DNA of 64,000 nt, from contig DATIXX010000045.1 of assembly GCA_035518095.1 (NCBI GenBank), forward strand, positions 1-64,000, in the 5' to 3' direction. The notes under the pieces are model-generated. The model made no database searches and had not been told where the DNA came from. It saw only the letters and a list, made by a program, of their open reading frames with translations. This document shows, piece after piece, positions 37,566 through 45,859 of this stretch. The position numbers were made by a program, and so were the translations under genes. The stretch comes from Burkholderiales bacterium. GTDB lineage: Bacteria > Pseudomonadota > Gammaproteobacteria > Burkholderiales > JAHFRG01. Each line of letters opens with the position of its first letter. The first letter of the stretch is position 1.

Positions 37566-39440
37566 ATGGGAACAGCCGATGCCGACAGCTCCAGGCCAAT
37601 CCTGATCTATGACGGCGATTGCGGGTTTTGCACTTACTGGGCGCGCTATTGGCAAAAGCTCACTCAGGACCGGGTAAATTACCAACCCTACCAGCAAGCT
37701 GCTTCGCGCTTCCCGCAAATTTCGATCAAGGAATTTCAACGAGCCGTTCAATACATTGCACCCGACGGCAAGACCGCCAGTGCCGCCGAAGCCAGTTTTC
37801 TTACGCTGAGCCACGCCCGCGGCAAAGGAATTTGGCTCGCGCTATACCGCAATCTCCCAGGTTTTGCCGCAGTGTCCGAGTGGACTTATGCCTTTATCGC
37901 TTCGCACCGGCCCGCGTTTCACCGCTTGAGTCTGCTGCTGTGGGGACACGATTACGCGCCGCCGAGCTTCGGGCTGGTTTCCTGGCTTTTCCTGCGCGGC
38001 ATTGCGCTTATCTACCTCGCCGCATTTGTTTCCTTCGGCGTGCAGGCGCTTGGACTGATCGGCAGCCACGGCATACTGCCGCTGCCTGAATTTATCGATG
38101 CCATCAAACAGGTTTTCGGCGTGCAGCGCTACTGGGCGTTCCCGATGGTATTCTGGCTGGCGTCAGGGGACTCAGCCATACAAGCCGCATGCTGGGCGGG
38201 CGCCGCGCTGTCTCTGCTGCTGCTGTTCAATATTCTGCCGCGCCTGTGCCTGCTGCTGCTTTATGCGCTTTATCTCTCGCTTTTCTATGCCGGCCAGGAC
38301 TTCATGACGTTTCAATGGGACCTGCTGTTGCTTGAAGCCGGATTTGTCGGACTTATATTGAGCTTTTCTCAAAGAATTGGAATTTGGCTGCTGCGATGGC
38401 TGATATTCCGCTTCATGTTTCTGTCAGGCGCGGTCAAGCTCTTGAGCGGAGATCCCACTTGGAGGAATCTTACTGCCCTGTCCTACCATTTTCAAACGCA
38501 GCCACTGCCCACACCGCTTGCTTGGTATGTTGATCATTTGCCACTGGGCGTGCTTATGGCAGCTACAGCTGTCACCTTCCTCGTTGAGCTGGTATTGCCG
38601 CTTTTTATTTTCTGTCCCAGGCGGCTGCGCTTCGTCGCTGCCTTCGGTTTTTTTCTGCTTCAGATCTGCATATCACTTACCGGCAATTACAACTTTTTTA
38701 ACCTTCTCACCATGACCTTGTGCCTGGCGCTGTTTGACGATGCCGCGCTTGGCACGGTAGTCCCGCAACGCCTGGCGCTGTGGCTGCAACAGCGCAAACC
38801 AATCCTCGAAACTGGAAAAATCGCTTTGTTCGTAACCGGTTCGCTTGCGCTTTTGATTGTGTTCGTGAGCAGCGGACAGCTTTATGCGACATTCAACGGC
38901 CGCGTCCCGGCACCTGTTATGTGGGTCGAATACGGCGTTGGGCCGTTCCGTATCGTCAACACATACGGTGTGTTCGCTGTAATGACCACCGAGCGGCAGG
39001 AAATCATTATTGAAGGCTCAGATGACGCCGTACGCTGGAAAGAATACGCGTTCAAGTACAAGCCGGGTGATGTAACGCGGCGCCCGCCGTGGAATATCCC
39101 GCACCAGCCCCGGCTTGATTGGCAGATGTGGTTCGCGGCGTTGGGGACGCCGGACAACAACCCTTGGTTCTCGCGTTTGTTGCGGCGTCTGCTGCAAAAT
39201 TCCCGCGAAGTCATTGCGCTGCTTGATGGCAACCCGTTTCCGGACAAGCCTCCTCGATATGTGCGCGCGCTGCTTTATGACTACCGGTTTTCGAGCCCGG
39301 AAGAGAAAGACAGCAAGGGGATTTGGTGGGATCGTAAACTGTCAGGGCTTTATTATCCGGCGGTGGAATTAAGCACAAGCCGCGCGAGCGGCGGCGCTCC
39401 CCCGTCCAAGGTCATCGAAGAAATAATGCATCCACAATGA
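37566..39440 (+). CDS. DCC thiol-oxidoreductase domain fused to lipase maturation factor domain
   Basis: A 624-residue membrane protein. Residues 10-125 are a DCC (DUF393) domain with the redox motif YDGDCGFC (C19, C22). From about 135 on there are some ten transmembrane helices, then a soluble C-terminal domain (about 445-624) with YGVFAVMTTERQEIIIEGS and YRFSSPEEK, typical of the lipase maturation factor family (LMF1-like). LMF proteins help secreted lipases fold in the ER or periplasm. The fusion puts a possible disulfide-handling domain on the same chain. No lipase gene is adjacent. Confidence 0.87.
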   Translation: MGTADADSSRPILIYDGDCGFCTYWARYWQKLTQDRVNYQPYQQAASRFPQISIKEFQRAVQYIAPDGKTASAAEASFLTLSHARGKGIWLALYRNLPGFAAVSEWTYAFIASHRPAFHRLSLLLWGHDYAPPSFGLVSWLFLRGIALIYLAAFVSFGVQALGLIGSHGILPLPEFIDAIKQVFGVQRYWAFPMVFWLASGDSAIQAACWAGAALSLLLLFNILPRLCLLLLYALYLSLFYAGQDFMTFQWDLLLLEAGFVGLILSFSQRIGIWLLRWLIFRFMFLSGAVKLLSGDPTWRNLTALSYHFQTQPLPTPLAWYVDHLPLGVLMAATAVTFLVELVLPLFIFCPRRLRFVAAFGFFLLQICISLTGNYNFFNLLTMTLCLALFDDAALGTVVPQRLALWLQQRKPILETGKIALFVTGSLALLIVFVSSGQLYATFNGRVPAPVMWVEYGVGPFRIVNTYGVFAVMTTERQEIIIEGSDDAVRWKEYAFKYKPGDVTRRPPWNIPHQPRLDWQMWFAALGTPDNNPWFSRLLRRLLQNSREVIALLDGNPFPDKPPRYVRALLYDYRFSSPEEKDSKGIWWDRKLSGLYYPAVELSTSRASGGAPPSKVIEEIMHPQ

Positions 39441-39554
39441 AGTCAACGTTCAATTGCGATCCCTCGCACGCGAGTTCCCGCAAGGCACATCGCGCACTGA
39501 AGCGCGCCCGGATTCGTGATTCGCGGCTGCGATATAGGCTAGAATGCGCGCGTC

Positions 39555-39630
39555 GCCCCGATAGCTCAGTGGATAGAGCAGCCCCCTCCTAAGGGGCAGG
39601 TCGCACGTTCGATTCGTGTTCGGGGCGCCA
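39555..39630 (+). tRNA. tRNA-Arg(CCU)
   Basis: Acceptor GCCCCGA/TCGGGGC, D arm AGCTCAGTGGATAGAGC, anticodon stem GCCCC/GGGGC with loop CTCCTAA (anticodon CCT), T arm with TTCGATT, discriminator G and encoded CCA. It reads the AGG codon. tRNA-Arg genes are frequent integration targets, but no integrase or repeated 3' end is seen nearby. Confidence 0.96.
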
Positions 39631-39796
39631 ACTGTTCACAAGCAGCACGTCTACGAAGATTTGCAGTCAACTCCGGGCGCGGTTATGCCACTGAAAAATA
39701 CCTGGGCACTGGAATTCATGAACGGCAGTACTGGCCTAACCGCAACCTGACGCGGACTTGCGGCAAGCGCGATATTTGCGAGGTTGAGTCGCAAAG

Positions 39797-40816
39797 TTAC
39801 ACGTGCATTACACTTACCGGTTCCGCGTGCTCAAGCACGTGCTGGATCCGGGACGCCACCTGATCCACCGTGATCCGGTCCAGGCAATCCCAATAAGGGC
39901 AATCTTCGTAGATGCATTTTTCGCAGGTCGGCACATCAGGCCTGAGCACGATGCCCTGCCCCAACGGTTGCCAGCGAATTGGGAGTTGATTGCGGCGGGG
40001 GTCAAACATGCTTACGATGGGACAACCGAGCCCCGCTGCGAGATGAATAGGGCCGCTTGACCCGGCTATCAGTACGTCGCTGCCAGCGATCACGGCCATA
40101 AGCTCTCTCAAGCTCATCTGGCCCATGAGGTTCAAGACTCCGTACAATGAATCCTGACCGGATGGTCTCTCGGAACCAAAACGTTGACCCTCATCACTGC
40201 TTCCTGTGAGAATTACGCCGAATCCTTTCCCGGCTAATTTTTGTACGAGATCCCAGTAATGTTCGATGCGCCAGCGACGAGTTGAAATTCCGCCCGGGTG
40301 GACGATAACCCGCGGCCTGGGCAATCCATCGAGCCTCTTTTGAGCCCATTGCCGCTCGCCACTCGTCAGCACCAGCACCGGCCGCGTGTTTGGGCCGGGG
40401 CTGAGGCCGAGTCCTTTCAGGAGGCTGACATTATATTCGCTTTCATGCTTTGAAAAATCATGCCGGTGTTCATAAACCCTCCGGTTTGCAAAAATGCTGT
40501 ACCAGCGATAGCCGGTGGCGACTCGGGTTGGCACGCGCGCGGCCCACGCGGCAATCATCAACTTGGGAAACGGCTTGAGAAAAACGGCAACGTCGAACCC
40601 TTTGCGGAACAGTGCAACCAGTTCTCCGAAACGTTCGTTGCCATTTACGGTCAGTACATCATCGATATCCGGGTGATGTTGCAAAACCGGGGCCGCGTAC
40701 GTGCTGGAGAGAAAAGTAATACGTGCGCCTGGCATCAGGTTGCGAAGAGCCGACGCTACGGGTAAACACAGCACTTGATCGCCGATGCCGTCCGGCCTGA
40801 CTAGCAAAATCTTCAT
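39797..40816 (-). CDS. Glycosyltransferase family 9 (heptosyltransferase-like)
   Basis: A 339-residue GT-B glycosyltransferase starting at MKILLVRPDGIGDQVLCLPV. That opening, the HPGGISTRRW segment, VLIAGSSGPIHLAAGLGCPIVSMF (ADP-heptose site) and FDPRRNQLPIRW are the GT9 signatures. Members add heptose to lipid A-Kdo in LPS core synthesis. Four late cysteines (CEKCIYEDCPYWDC) are not part of the core fold and may bind metal. It is next to a GT39-type transferase, and heptose precursor genes are at 4.8-6.8 kb. Confidence 0.87.
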   Translation of the reverse strand: MKILLVRPDGIGDQVLCLPVASALRNLMPGARITFLSSTYAAPVLQHHPDIDDVLTVNGNERFGELVALFRKGFDVAVFLKPFPKLMIAAWAARVPTRVATGYRWYSIFANRRVYEHRHDFSKHESEYNVSLLKGLGLSPGPNTRPVLVLTSGERQWAQKRLDGLPRPRVIVHPGGISTRRWRIEHYWDLVQKLAGKGFGVILTGSSDEGQRFGSERPSGQDSLYGVLNLMGQMSLRELMAVIAGSDVLIAGSSGPIHLAAGLGCPIVSMFDPRRNQLPIRWQPLGQGIVLRPDVPTCEKCIYEDCPYWDCLDRITVDQVASRIQHVLEHAEPVSVMHV

Positions 40817-41366
40817 CCTGGCACCGTCGTACAATCAGAATAAGTCGCAGGCTGATCCGATTTTTCTGGCAATGACGCCCGATGCTTTCCGCGACTTGGA
40901 CTCGGCCCAGGGGCCGCGACCGAGGAATCCGGAATATGCCGTTCTAAATGGGTATGCGTCTCAAACATCATTTAGCATCGAAGCTGCGCGCTTCACGCTT
41001 GCGATCCATGCACATTAAGTATGTCCGTTAGCGCCGTTTTCGGCAACCGGGCACAGTTTTGTTTCATTTTCTTCATCGCCACGAGTCAGGCGCATTTGAT
41101 CCAATTAGCAGCGGGCTTTCTGCGCCAACGGTAACGGCCGGCATTATTCATCTCTATCTCCACTGCAGTAATGCAGGTGGCGATTGTGCGGCTTTTCTGT
41201 GGCATACTGAATGCCGCGACGAAAATTTGGCGATTCGAAAATTGTTTGATTGTAGATGCCTGTTAATCCTCTTTCCGGCATGCGGCGTCTCCACGCCATA
41301 GCACAAAATAAATCAAAACGATTACACGCCGGAACCCATTTTCACCAACCTGTGGCGCTTGCTTAC
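40817..41366. other. 550-bp intergenic region
   Basis: This gap separates the divergent GT9 and GT39-type genes. I see no reliable coding frame, tRNA or terminator; open frames here lack family motifs and ribosome sites. Composition is AT-richer toward 41200-41300, where a promoter for the GT39-type gene is likely. It may hold decayed coding sequence, but I cannot tell from what. Confidence 0.5.
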
Positions 41367-42830
41367 ATGAACCAACATAAGAAACTGTTTTTGACAGTGT
41401 TGCTTCTGACTATCGCGACACGACTACTTACGCTTGGCGCGTACCCGCTGTTCGAAACCACCGAATCACGCTATGCAGAGATAGCCAGAAAAATGGTTGA
41501 AACCGGCAATTGGGTAACTCCACAGATAAGTTACGGGGTGCCATTCTGGGGTAAGCCTCCCTTGTCTTTCTGGCTGACAGCGGGTTCACTAGAGCTTTTT
41601 GGCGTCAACGATATTGCGGCGCGATTGCCGTCGTTCGTACTTGCAATTTTAGTCGGTTGGTTGATCTATCACCTGGCTTTGAAACAACGCGGCTCGAGCG
41701 TCGCGCTGATAAGCTTAGTGGTACTAAGCACTGGGGCATTATTTTTCTTTGTGGCCGGCCAAGTAATGACGGATCAGGCCTTGACCCTTGGCACCACCCT
41801 GTCGATGGTCGCCTTCTGGCGCGCTCTAGCCGAAACTGGGCCGCACGGGCGCTTGTGGGGCTATGCTTTTTTTATCGGCTTGGCGATCGGCATTCTAGCT
41901 AAAGGCCCGGTAGCCGTCGTTTTGACTCTAATTCCGGTCGGCATCTGGATAGCATGGCATAAAAAGTGGCGCATGCTATTTGCGCGACTACCCTGGGCGC
42001 TAGGGACTATTCTAATGTTCATCATTGCCGTTCCCTGGTATCTCTTGGCCGAAATGCGCACGCCCGGCTTTCTCCATTATTTTATCGTGGGCGAGCACTG
42101 GGATCGGTATTTGCACAGCGGTTGGCGGGGTGACCTATACGGTGCTGCGCATATGCATGCGCGCGGCATGATCTGGTCATATTGGATCGTAGCGGCATTT
42201 CCCTGGTCACTTGTATTTATCGTTCGGTTGGTTAGGTTGGCGACGGCCTGTAAGCCATCGCTTCCGGCAATAGTCCAGGACGAGTGGCTTACTTATCTGA
42301 TTCTCTGGACCGCAGGGCCATTAATTTTATTTACGTTCAGTGCGAATATTTTGTTGACCTACGTGTTACCGGGCCTACCCGCGTTTGCACTACTTTTGGC
42401 GGAAGTTTTGCAGCCGCGGTTACCAGTAGAAACTGGCCCTAAATCCGATTTTGGCAATCTCGGGTTGGCGTTTCTGGCTCTTCCCGTGCCAGTGATTGCG
42501 CTGTCACTGGTGATCTTTATTGTCCCGGATGTGGCCCCTTACAAATCTCAAAAAGACGTGGTGGCGCGATATAAGATGCTGCGCTCCGATTCATCGAGCC
42601 CGCTTATTTATTTATTCGACAAACCCTATTCCGCGGAATTCTATTCAAACGGGGAAGCTAAACAAATTTCCGACGTTGATAAGGCGGCAAAATATGTTTT
42701 GGGCACCAAAGAAAGTTTTGTCGTTGCAAGAGATGAAGATCTCGATCGCATGCCGCGCTCGCTGCTGAGGCGATTACAACCGGTCGCTAGATTCGGCGAC
42801 TGCGAATTATTGCGCACGCGCCCGGGATAG
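41367..42830 (+). CDS. Membrane glycosyltransferase, ArnT/GT39-83 type
   Basis: A 487-residue integral membrane protein starting at MNQHKKLFLTV. About eleven helices are preceded by the catalytic-loop motif FETTESRYAEIARKMVETG, in which the acidic residues bind the polyprenyl-phosphate sugar donor, and by PFWGKPPLSFWL. This is the dolichyl-phosphate-mannose mannosyltransferase/ArnT family. It probably moves a sugar (for example L-Ara4N or mannose) from undecaprenyl phosphate to lipid A or another periplasmic acceptor. No arn genes are adjacent, so the donor is unknown. The gene is somewhat AT-richer than its neighbours. Confidence 0.87.
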   Translation: MNQHKKLFLTVLLLTIATRLLTLGAYPLFETTESRYAEIARKMVETGNWVTPQISYGVPFWGKPPLSFWLTAGSLELFGVNDIAARLPSFVLAILVGWLIYHLALKQRGSSVALISLVVLSTGALFFFVAGQVMTDQALTLGTTLSMVAFWRALAETGPHGRLWGYAFFIGLAIGILAKGPVAVVLTLIPVGIWIAWHKKWRMLFARLPWALGTILMFIIAVPWYLLAEMRTPGFLHYFIVGEHWDRYLHSGWRGDLYGAAHMHARGMIWSYWIVAAFPWSLVFIVRLVRLATACKPSLPAIVQDEWLTYLILWTAGPLILFTFSANILLTYVLPGLPAFALLLAEVLQPRLPVETGPKSDFGNLGLAFLALPVPVIALSLVIFIVPDVAPYKSQKDVVARYKMLRSDSSSPLIYLFDKPYSAEFYSNGEAKQISDVDKAAKYVLGTKESFVVARDEDLDRMPRSLLRRLQPVARFGDCELLRTRPG

Positions 42831-42894
42831 ACACATCTTTATTCGGATCTGAACCGGTCAAATGCAGGCGGTTAAGGAGCCTTCAACGAGGACT

Positions 42895-43608
42895 TTACGG
42901 TGCGACCCGGACTCCCGTTGTCTGCATCGCGCCAAAGACACTCACCGGCACATTTAGCCGGTGCGCGTCTCCGGCGTTATGGATCCATCTATCACGCAGG
43001 CCCGGCTGTTCCATTTTTACGCTGCGGGTGCTGGCTCTCTTAATCAGCTCCGGCCAGATTTTATCCGGTTCCATTTCAAATACCACACTTGCTTCGGCGG
43101 GAACCACATACCAATCGCCGCGCTCAATTTCGTTTTGCAATTGCCCCTCTCCCCAGCCGGAGTGCCCGGCGTAAATCTTTAATTGCTTTTGCGTTTGGGG
43201 ACTCGACAGTAATTTCTGGAGTAGGTCAATGCTCAAGCCCAGGTAAACGTCGCCCATCATATGCAGGCTCCACCGTGGCGGTTCGCTGGAACGAAACACG
43301 AAAACCAGTGACCGAGGGTAAACGGGTCCGCCAATATAGACAATATTGTTCTTTTCTTTCAATACCGGATAATCCGGGAACAGCTTGCTTAGCGGGAAAT
43401 CTGTCGGCCGGTTGATGATTACTCCTATCGCACCCCCGGGAATCCGGCGCACCAGAACCACGGTCTCGCGGAAATTCGGGTCCACTATGTCCTTTTTCGC
43501 CACCAGAAATAGGCCAACCGCATCCTCGCCGGCTTGGGACCAAGCCGGCAACGCCCATCCGCATAGAAACAGGGCCTGCAAAAAAACGCAAATAAACCGG
43601 AACTTCAT
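42895..43608 (-). CDS. YqgE/AlgH family protein with signal peptide
   Basis: A 237-residue protein. Residues 1-26 (MKFRFICVFLQALFLCGWAL, then PAWSQA) form a signal peptide. The mature part matches YqgE/AlgH (DUF179): GLFLVAKKDIVDPNFRETVVLV, GAIGVIINRPTDFPL, YIGGPVYPRSLVFVF and AGHSGWGEGQLQNEIERGDW. Ordinary YqgE proteins are about 185 residues, cytoplasmic, and often precede yqgF and pyrB; here none of those is present. This therefore appears to be an exported variant of unknown function. The C-terminal tail of about 40 residues goes beyond the core domain. Confidence 0.85.
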   Translation of the reverse strand: MKFRFICVFLQALFLCGWALPAWSQAGEDAVGLFLVAKKDIVDPNFRETVVLVRRIPGGAIGVIINRPTDFPLSKLFPDYPVLKEKNNIVYIGGPVYPRSLVFVFRSSEPPRWSLHMMGDVYLGLSIDLLQKLLSSPQTQKQLKIYAGHSGWGEGQLQNEIERGDWYVVPAEASVVFEMEPDKIWPELIKRASTRSVKMEQPGLRDRWIHNAGDAHRLNVPVSVFGAMQTTGVRVAP

Positions 43609-43765
43609 TCTCGTAATTCGACGCAAATAGAGCATACTGCCAAATCCGCGGACAATTGTGCAACAGCTGCATCGTTTCCGGCACAAGCGCCCGCCCTGCC
43701 CGGCCGTATAACCTCTTGATTAGCTGAGAATGGATTGCTGGCACCGTTCTTGCTGGTATTTTTTT

Positions 43766-43839
43766 GCAAGCGTGAAGTTTCGCGCTTGCTCATTCTCCTT
43801 TATAAAACTTCGGGCGTGTCCCCCACGCCCGTTTTTTTT
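43766..43839 (+). ncRNA. Candidate small RNA with anti-Shine-Dalgarno stretch
   Basis: No plus-strand gene precedes the intrinsic terminator at 43811, so it may end a small RNA. Upstream of it lies a hairpin GCAAGCG/CGCTTGC (43766-43789), then a single-stranded pyrimidine-rich run CATTCTCCTTTAT that could pair with ribosome sites, then the terminator. An extended -10-like TGCTGGTAT sits at 43751-43759, but no convincing -35 is seen. Start and existence are inferred. Confidence 0.4.
43811..43839 (+). terminator. Orphan intrinsic terminator
   Basis: CGGGCGTG pairs with CACGCCCG around a 5-base loop, followed by eight Ts. It points rightward. The flanking genes at 42895 and 43924 both lie on the minus strand, so it ends no recognised gene. 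On the minus strand no T tract follows the stem; only the A run precedes it. Confidence 0.85.
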
Positions 43840-43923
43840 GACGATGTTAGCAGTAGTAAGCTTTGCAATATTATTTTCCTCACGGCGCCAACGTCGCTTT
43901 TCCGTGAAACGCCCAGCCCTGGG

Positions 43924-44319
43924 TTAATCTTTTTTCTTTTGCGATTCGTCTTCCGACCTGGCTTGAGCGCTCATGAAATCGGAAAGCTGCTTGAAATAAT
44001 CAAATCCTGCCTGAAACGGGAACGGCTGCACCATGGAAGTCGGCTGGCGCAAGGAACGCGTGAACCAATCCACGAGAGCCGCCCCACCCTGCTGCGCAAC
44101 GCCGAACTGGGCAAACGCCTGCAACAAGTTGGCGTAGGTTGCGCCGATTCGGCTCATTTCTCGTGCCATTCCTACAAATAAATCCACTTCCCCGCCTTCA
44201 ATCACATGATTTATTTTTTGCATCAGTTCGCGTCTTTGTTCCCACGGCTCGCTGCCGTTGGCAAGAAAAGTGCGAAGTTCCTTGAGCAGAGCCTCAACTT
44301 CCGGGCTTTGATCGGGCAT
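43924..44319 (-). CDS. Unrecognised 131-residue protein
   Basis: I do not recognise this protein. It is soluble and predicted largely helical: charged N-terminal helices (EVEALLKELRTFLANG, EQRRELMQKINHVIEGGEVD), then an amphipathic middle (SRIGATYANLLQAFAQFGVA) and a Lys-rich C-terminus. There is no signal peptide or cysteine. The start MPDQSPEVE follows a plausible ribosome site (GAGGAAAG). It stands alone, with the possible small RNA beyond its 3' end. Confidence 0.65.
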   Translation of the reverse strand: MPDQSPEVEALLKELRTFLANGSEPWEQRRELMQKINHVIEGGEVDLFVGMAREMSRIGATYANLLQAFAQFGVAQQGGAALVDWFTRSLRQPTSMVQPFPFQAGFDYFKQLSDFMSAQARSEDESQKKKD

Positions 44320-44519
44320 TTTCTTTCCTCACAATCATGCAAGATTCAAGAATAGCCTGAACGGAAACGTATTGCCAGTCGCTGGTTGCCGCAGATATCA
44401 CGACAAGCGTCCGACGGCGAGCACATCTCCGCCGCTTTTTTCAGGTTTTAATCCATGGCCGTCCGGTTGACATCCCGGAGCGTTGAGTGCTAAAAAAGCA
44501 CCACTCCTCCGGATCGCTC

Positions 44520-45221
44520 ATGGAACGACGGGAATTCATCAAGATTTGTGCCGTCACCGCAGCACTGGCTGCCAGCGACACTTTAGCCGCGAAAAGCCGT
44601 GAACCCCGGTTTTACTCCAGAACGCTTCTGGTGGACTACGACGGGCACCCGTTCAAGACATCTGAAATGCAGATTAAGCGCAACTATATTTTCAATTACC
44701 CGTTTGTGGGCACGCCGTGTTTCCTGTTGAACCTCGGCAAACCCACTACCAGCGACGCAATCCTTGCTACTGCCGACGGCAAAAGCTATCACTGGAACGG
44801 CGGGGTCGGCGCGGACCGTTCGATTGTCGCGTATTCTGCAATCTGCGCCCACCAGCTCGCGTACCCAACCAGGCAGATCAGCTTTATCAGTTTCCGTGGA
44901 GACGTCAGTCCAAAAATCGGGAACGCCAACGTGATTCACTGCTGCGCCGAACATAGCGAATACGATCCCGCCCAGGGCGCGAAAGTAATTTCCGGTCCCG
45001 CCCCGCAACCGCTTGCTGCGATCATGCTTGAATATAACAAGAAAACAGACGAATTGTTCGCGGTCGGAACACTGGGCGGAGAGCTGTTCAACGATTTTTT
45101 TTCCAAATACGACTTTAGGCTGAATTTGGAGTACGGCTCCAACGCGGCGGAGAAACCCGTAACCGGCGAGGCAGTGGTTACCGAACTGAAAGCATTCTGC
45201 CAACAGCAAGTCAGATGCTGA
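44520..45221 (+). CDS. Tat-exported Rieske [2Fe-2S] domain protein
   Basis: A 233-residue protein starting at MERREFIKICAVTAALA, a twin-arginine signal; an upstream in-frame start would bury it. The Rieske cluster ligands are C109-x-H111 (ICAHQLAYPT) and C142-x2-H145 (CCAEHSEYDP), followed by GPAPQPLAAI, the Pro-rich loop seen in Rieske proteins. No cytochrome b or c1 gene is near, so it is not the bc1 subunit. A folded cluster protein exported by Tat suggests periplasmic electron transfer. It lies 38 bp upstream of a SodC-like lipoprotein on the same strand. Partner unknown. Confidence 0.83.
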   Translation: MERREFIKICAVTAALAASDTLAAKSREPRFYSRTLLVDYDGHPFKTSEMQIKRNYIFNYPFVGTPCFLLNLGKPTTSDAILATADGKSYHWNGGVGADRSIVAYSAICAHQLAYPTRQISFISFRGDVSPKIGNANVIHCCAEHSEYDPAQGAKVISGPAPQPLAAIMLEYNKKTDELFAVGTLGGELFNDFFSKYDFRLNLEYGSNAAEKPVTGEAVVTELKAFCQQQVRC

Positions 45222-45259
45222 ACGCCGTTTGGCAGCTTAGTAACGGCTAAGAGCTCGCA

Positions 45260-45808
45260 ATGAAAACTCTGCTTACAGCTGCAACTTTGTTTCTGGTGCT
45301 GGCGGGTTGCGCCGGAATGGACGGGTCCACACCCCCCGCAATCGCACGCCTGCAACCTACAAGAGGAAATCAGGTCGGCGGTACTGTTACATTCACTCAG
45401 AAAGGCGCCAAGGTGCTTGTGGTCGCGAATGTCCACGGCCTGGCCCCGGGTTTGCACGGTTTTGCCATTTACCAAAACGGCGATTGCAGCGCAGCGAACG
45501 GCATGAGCGCGGGACCAATTTTCAATCCCTTGGCCAAAAAACACGGCGCACCTGGGAGCGCCGAGCACAAAGCGGGTGACCTCGGCAACCTGACTGCCGA
45601 CCACTCCGGCAACGCCACCTTCACTTATGAGGCTTCGGGCATTGCGCTCAACCCGAACGCCTATGACAGTATTATTAACCGGAGCGTCATTGTTCATGCC
45701 GATCCGGATGACCTGATTTCGCAACCTGACGGAAATTCCGGGGCCCGAGTGGCGTGCGGCGTGCTCCTCTTCGTTGATAAGAATAAATCCGGATATTCCG
45801 GTTACTAA
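45260..45808 (+). CDS. SodC-like lipoprotein lacking most metal ligands
   Basis: A 182-residue protein with a lipoprotein signal (lipobox LAGC, Cys17). The rest aligns along its length with bacterial Cu,Zn superoxide dismutase: GLHGFAIYQNGDCS, GMSAGPIFNP, KKHGAPG, AGDLGNLTAD, RSVIVHADPDDL and GARVACGV. The GFHIH copper histidines are Ala69 and Tyr71, the bridging His of GGHFNP is Ile87, and the Zn His before AGD is Lys104. Only His95, Asp107 and His146 remain, with Arg163 and the C76-C166 disulfide pair. Dismutase activity is thus unlikely. It probably shares a transcript with the Rieske gene 38 bp upstream. Confidence 0.85.
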   Translation: MKTLLTAATLFLVLAGCAGMDGSTPPAIARLQPTRGNQVGGTVTFTQKGAKVLVVANVHGLAPGLHGFAIYQNGDCSAANGMSAGPIFNPLAKKHGAPGSAEHKAGDLGNLTADHSGNATFTYEASGIALNPNAYDSIINRSVIVHADPDDLISQPDGNSGARVACGVLLFVDKNKSGYSGY

Positions 45809-45859
45809 AGCACTGTCCTTAGCTATACCGGATGCGGAATGATCGCCTAAAATGAAGCG

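Noticed and set aside
39555-39630. tRNA-Arg as an integration site with an island to its right
   Set aside because: No integrase gene, no repeated 3' end of the tRNA and no block of foreign genes was found; the following glycosyltransferases are ordinary envelope genes.
43735-44181. Plus-strand open frame of 148 codons near the orphan terminator
   Set aside because: It runs through the terminator hairpin and opposite the 131-residue gene and has no motif; the terminator is better explained by a small RNA or leftover sequence.
44936-45724. Open frame of 262 codons on minus across the Rieske and SodC-like genes
   Set aside because: Complement of two recognisable coding regions with signal peptides and conserved motifs; no independent support.
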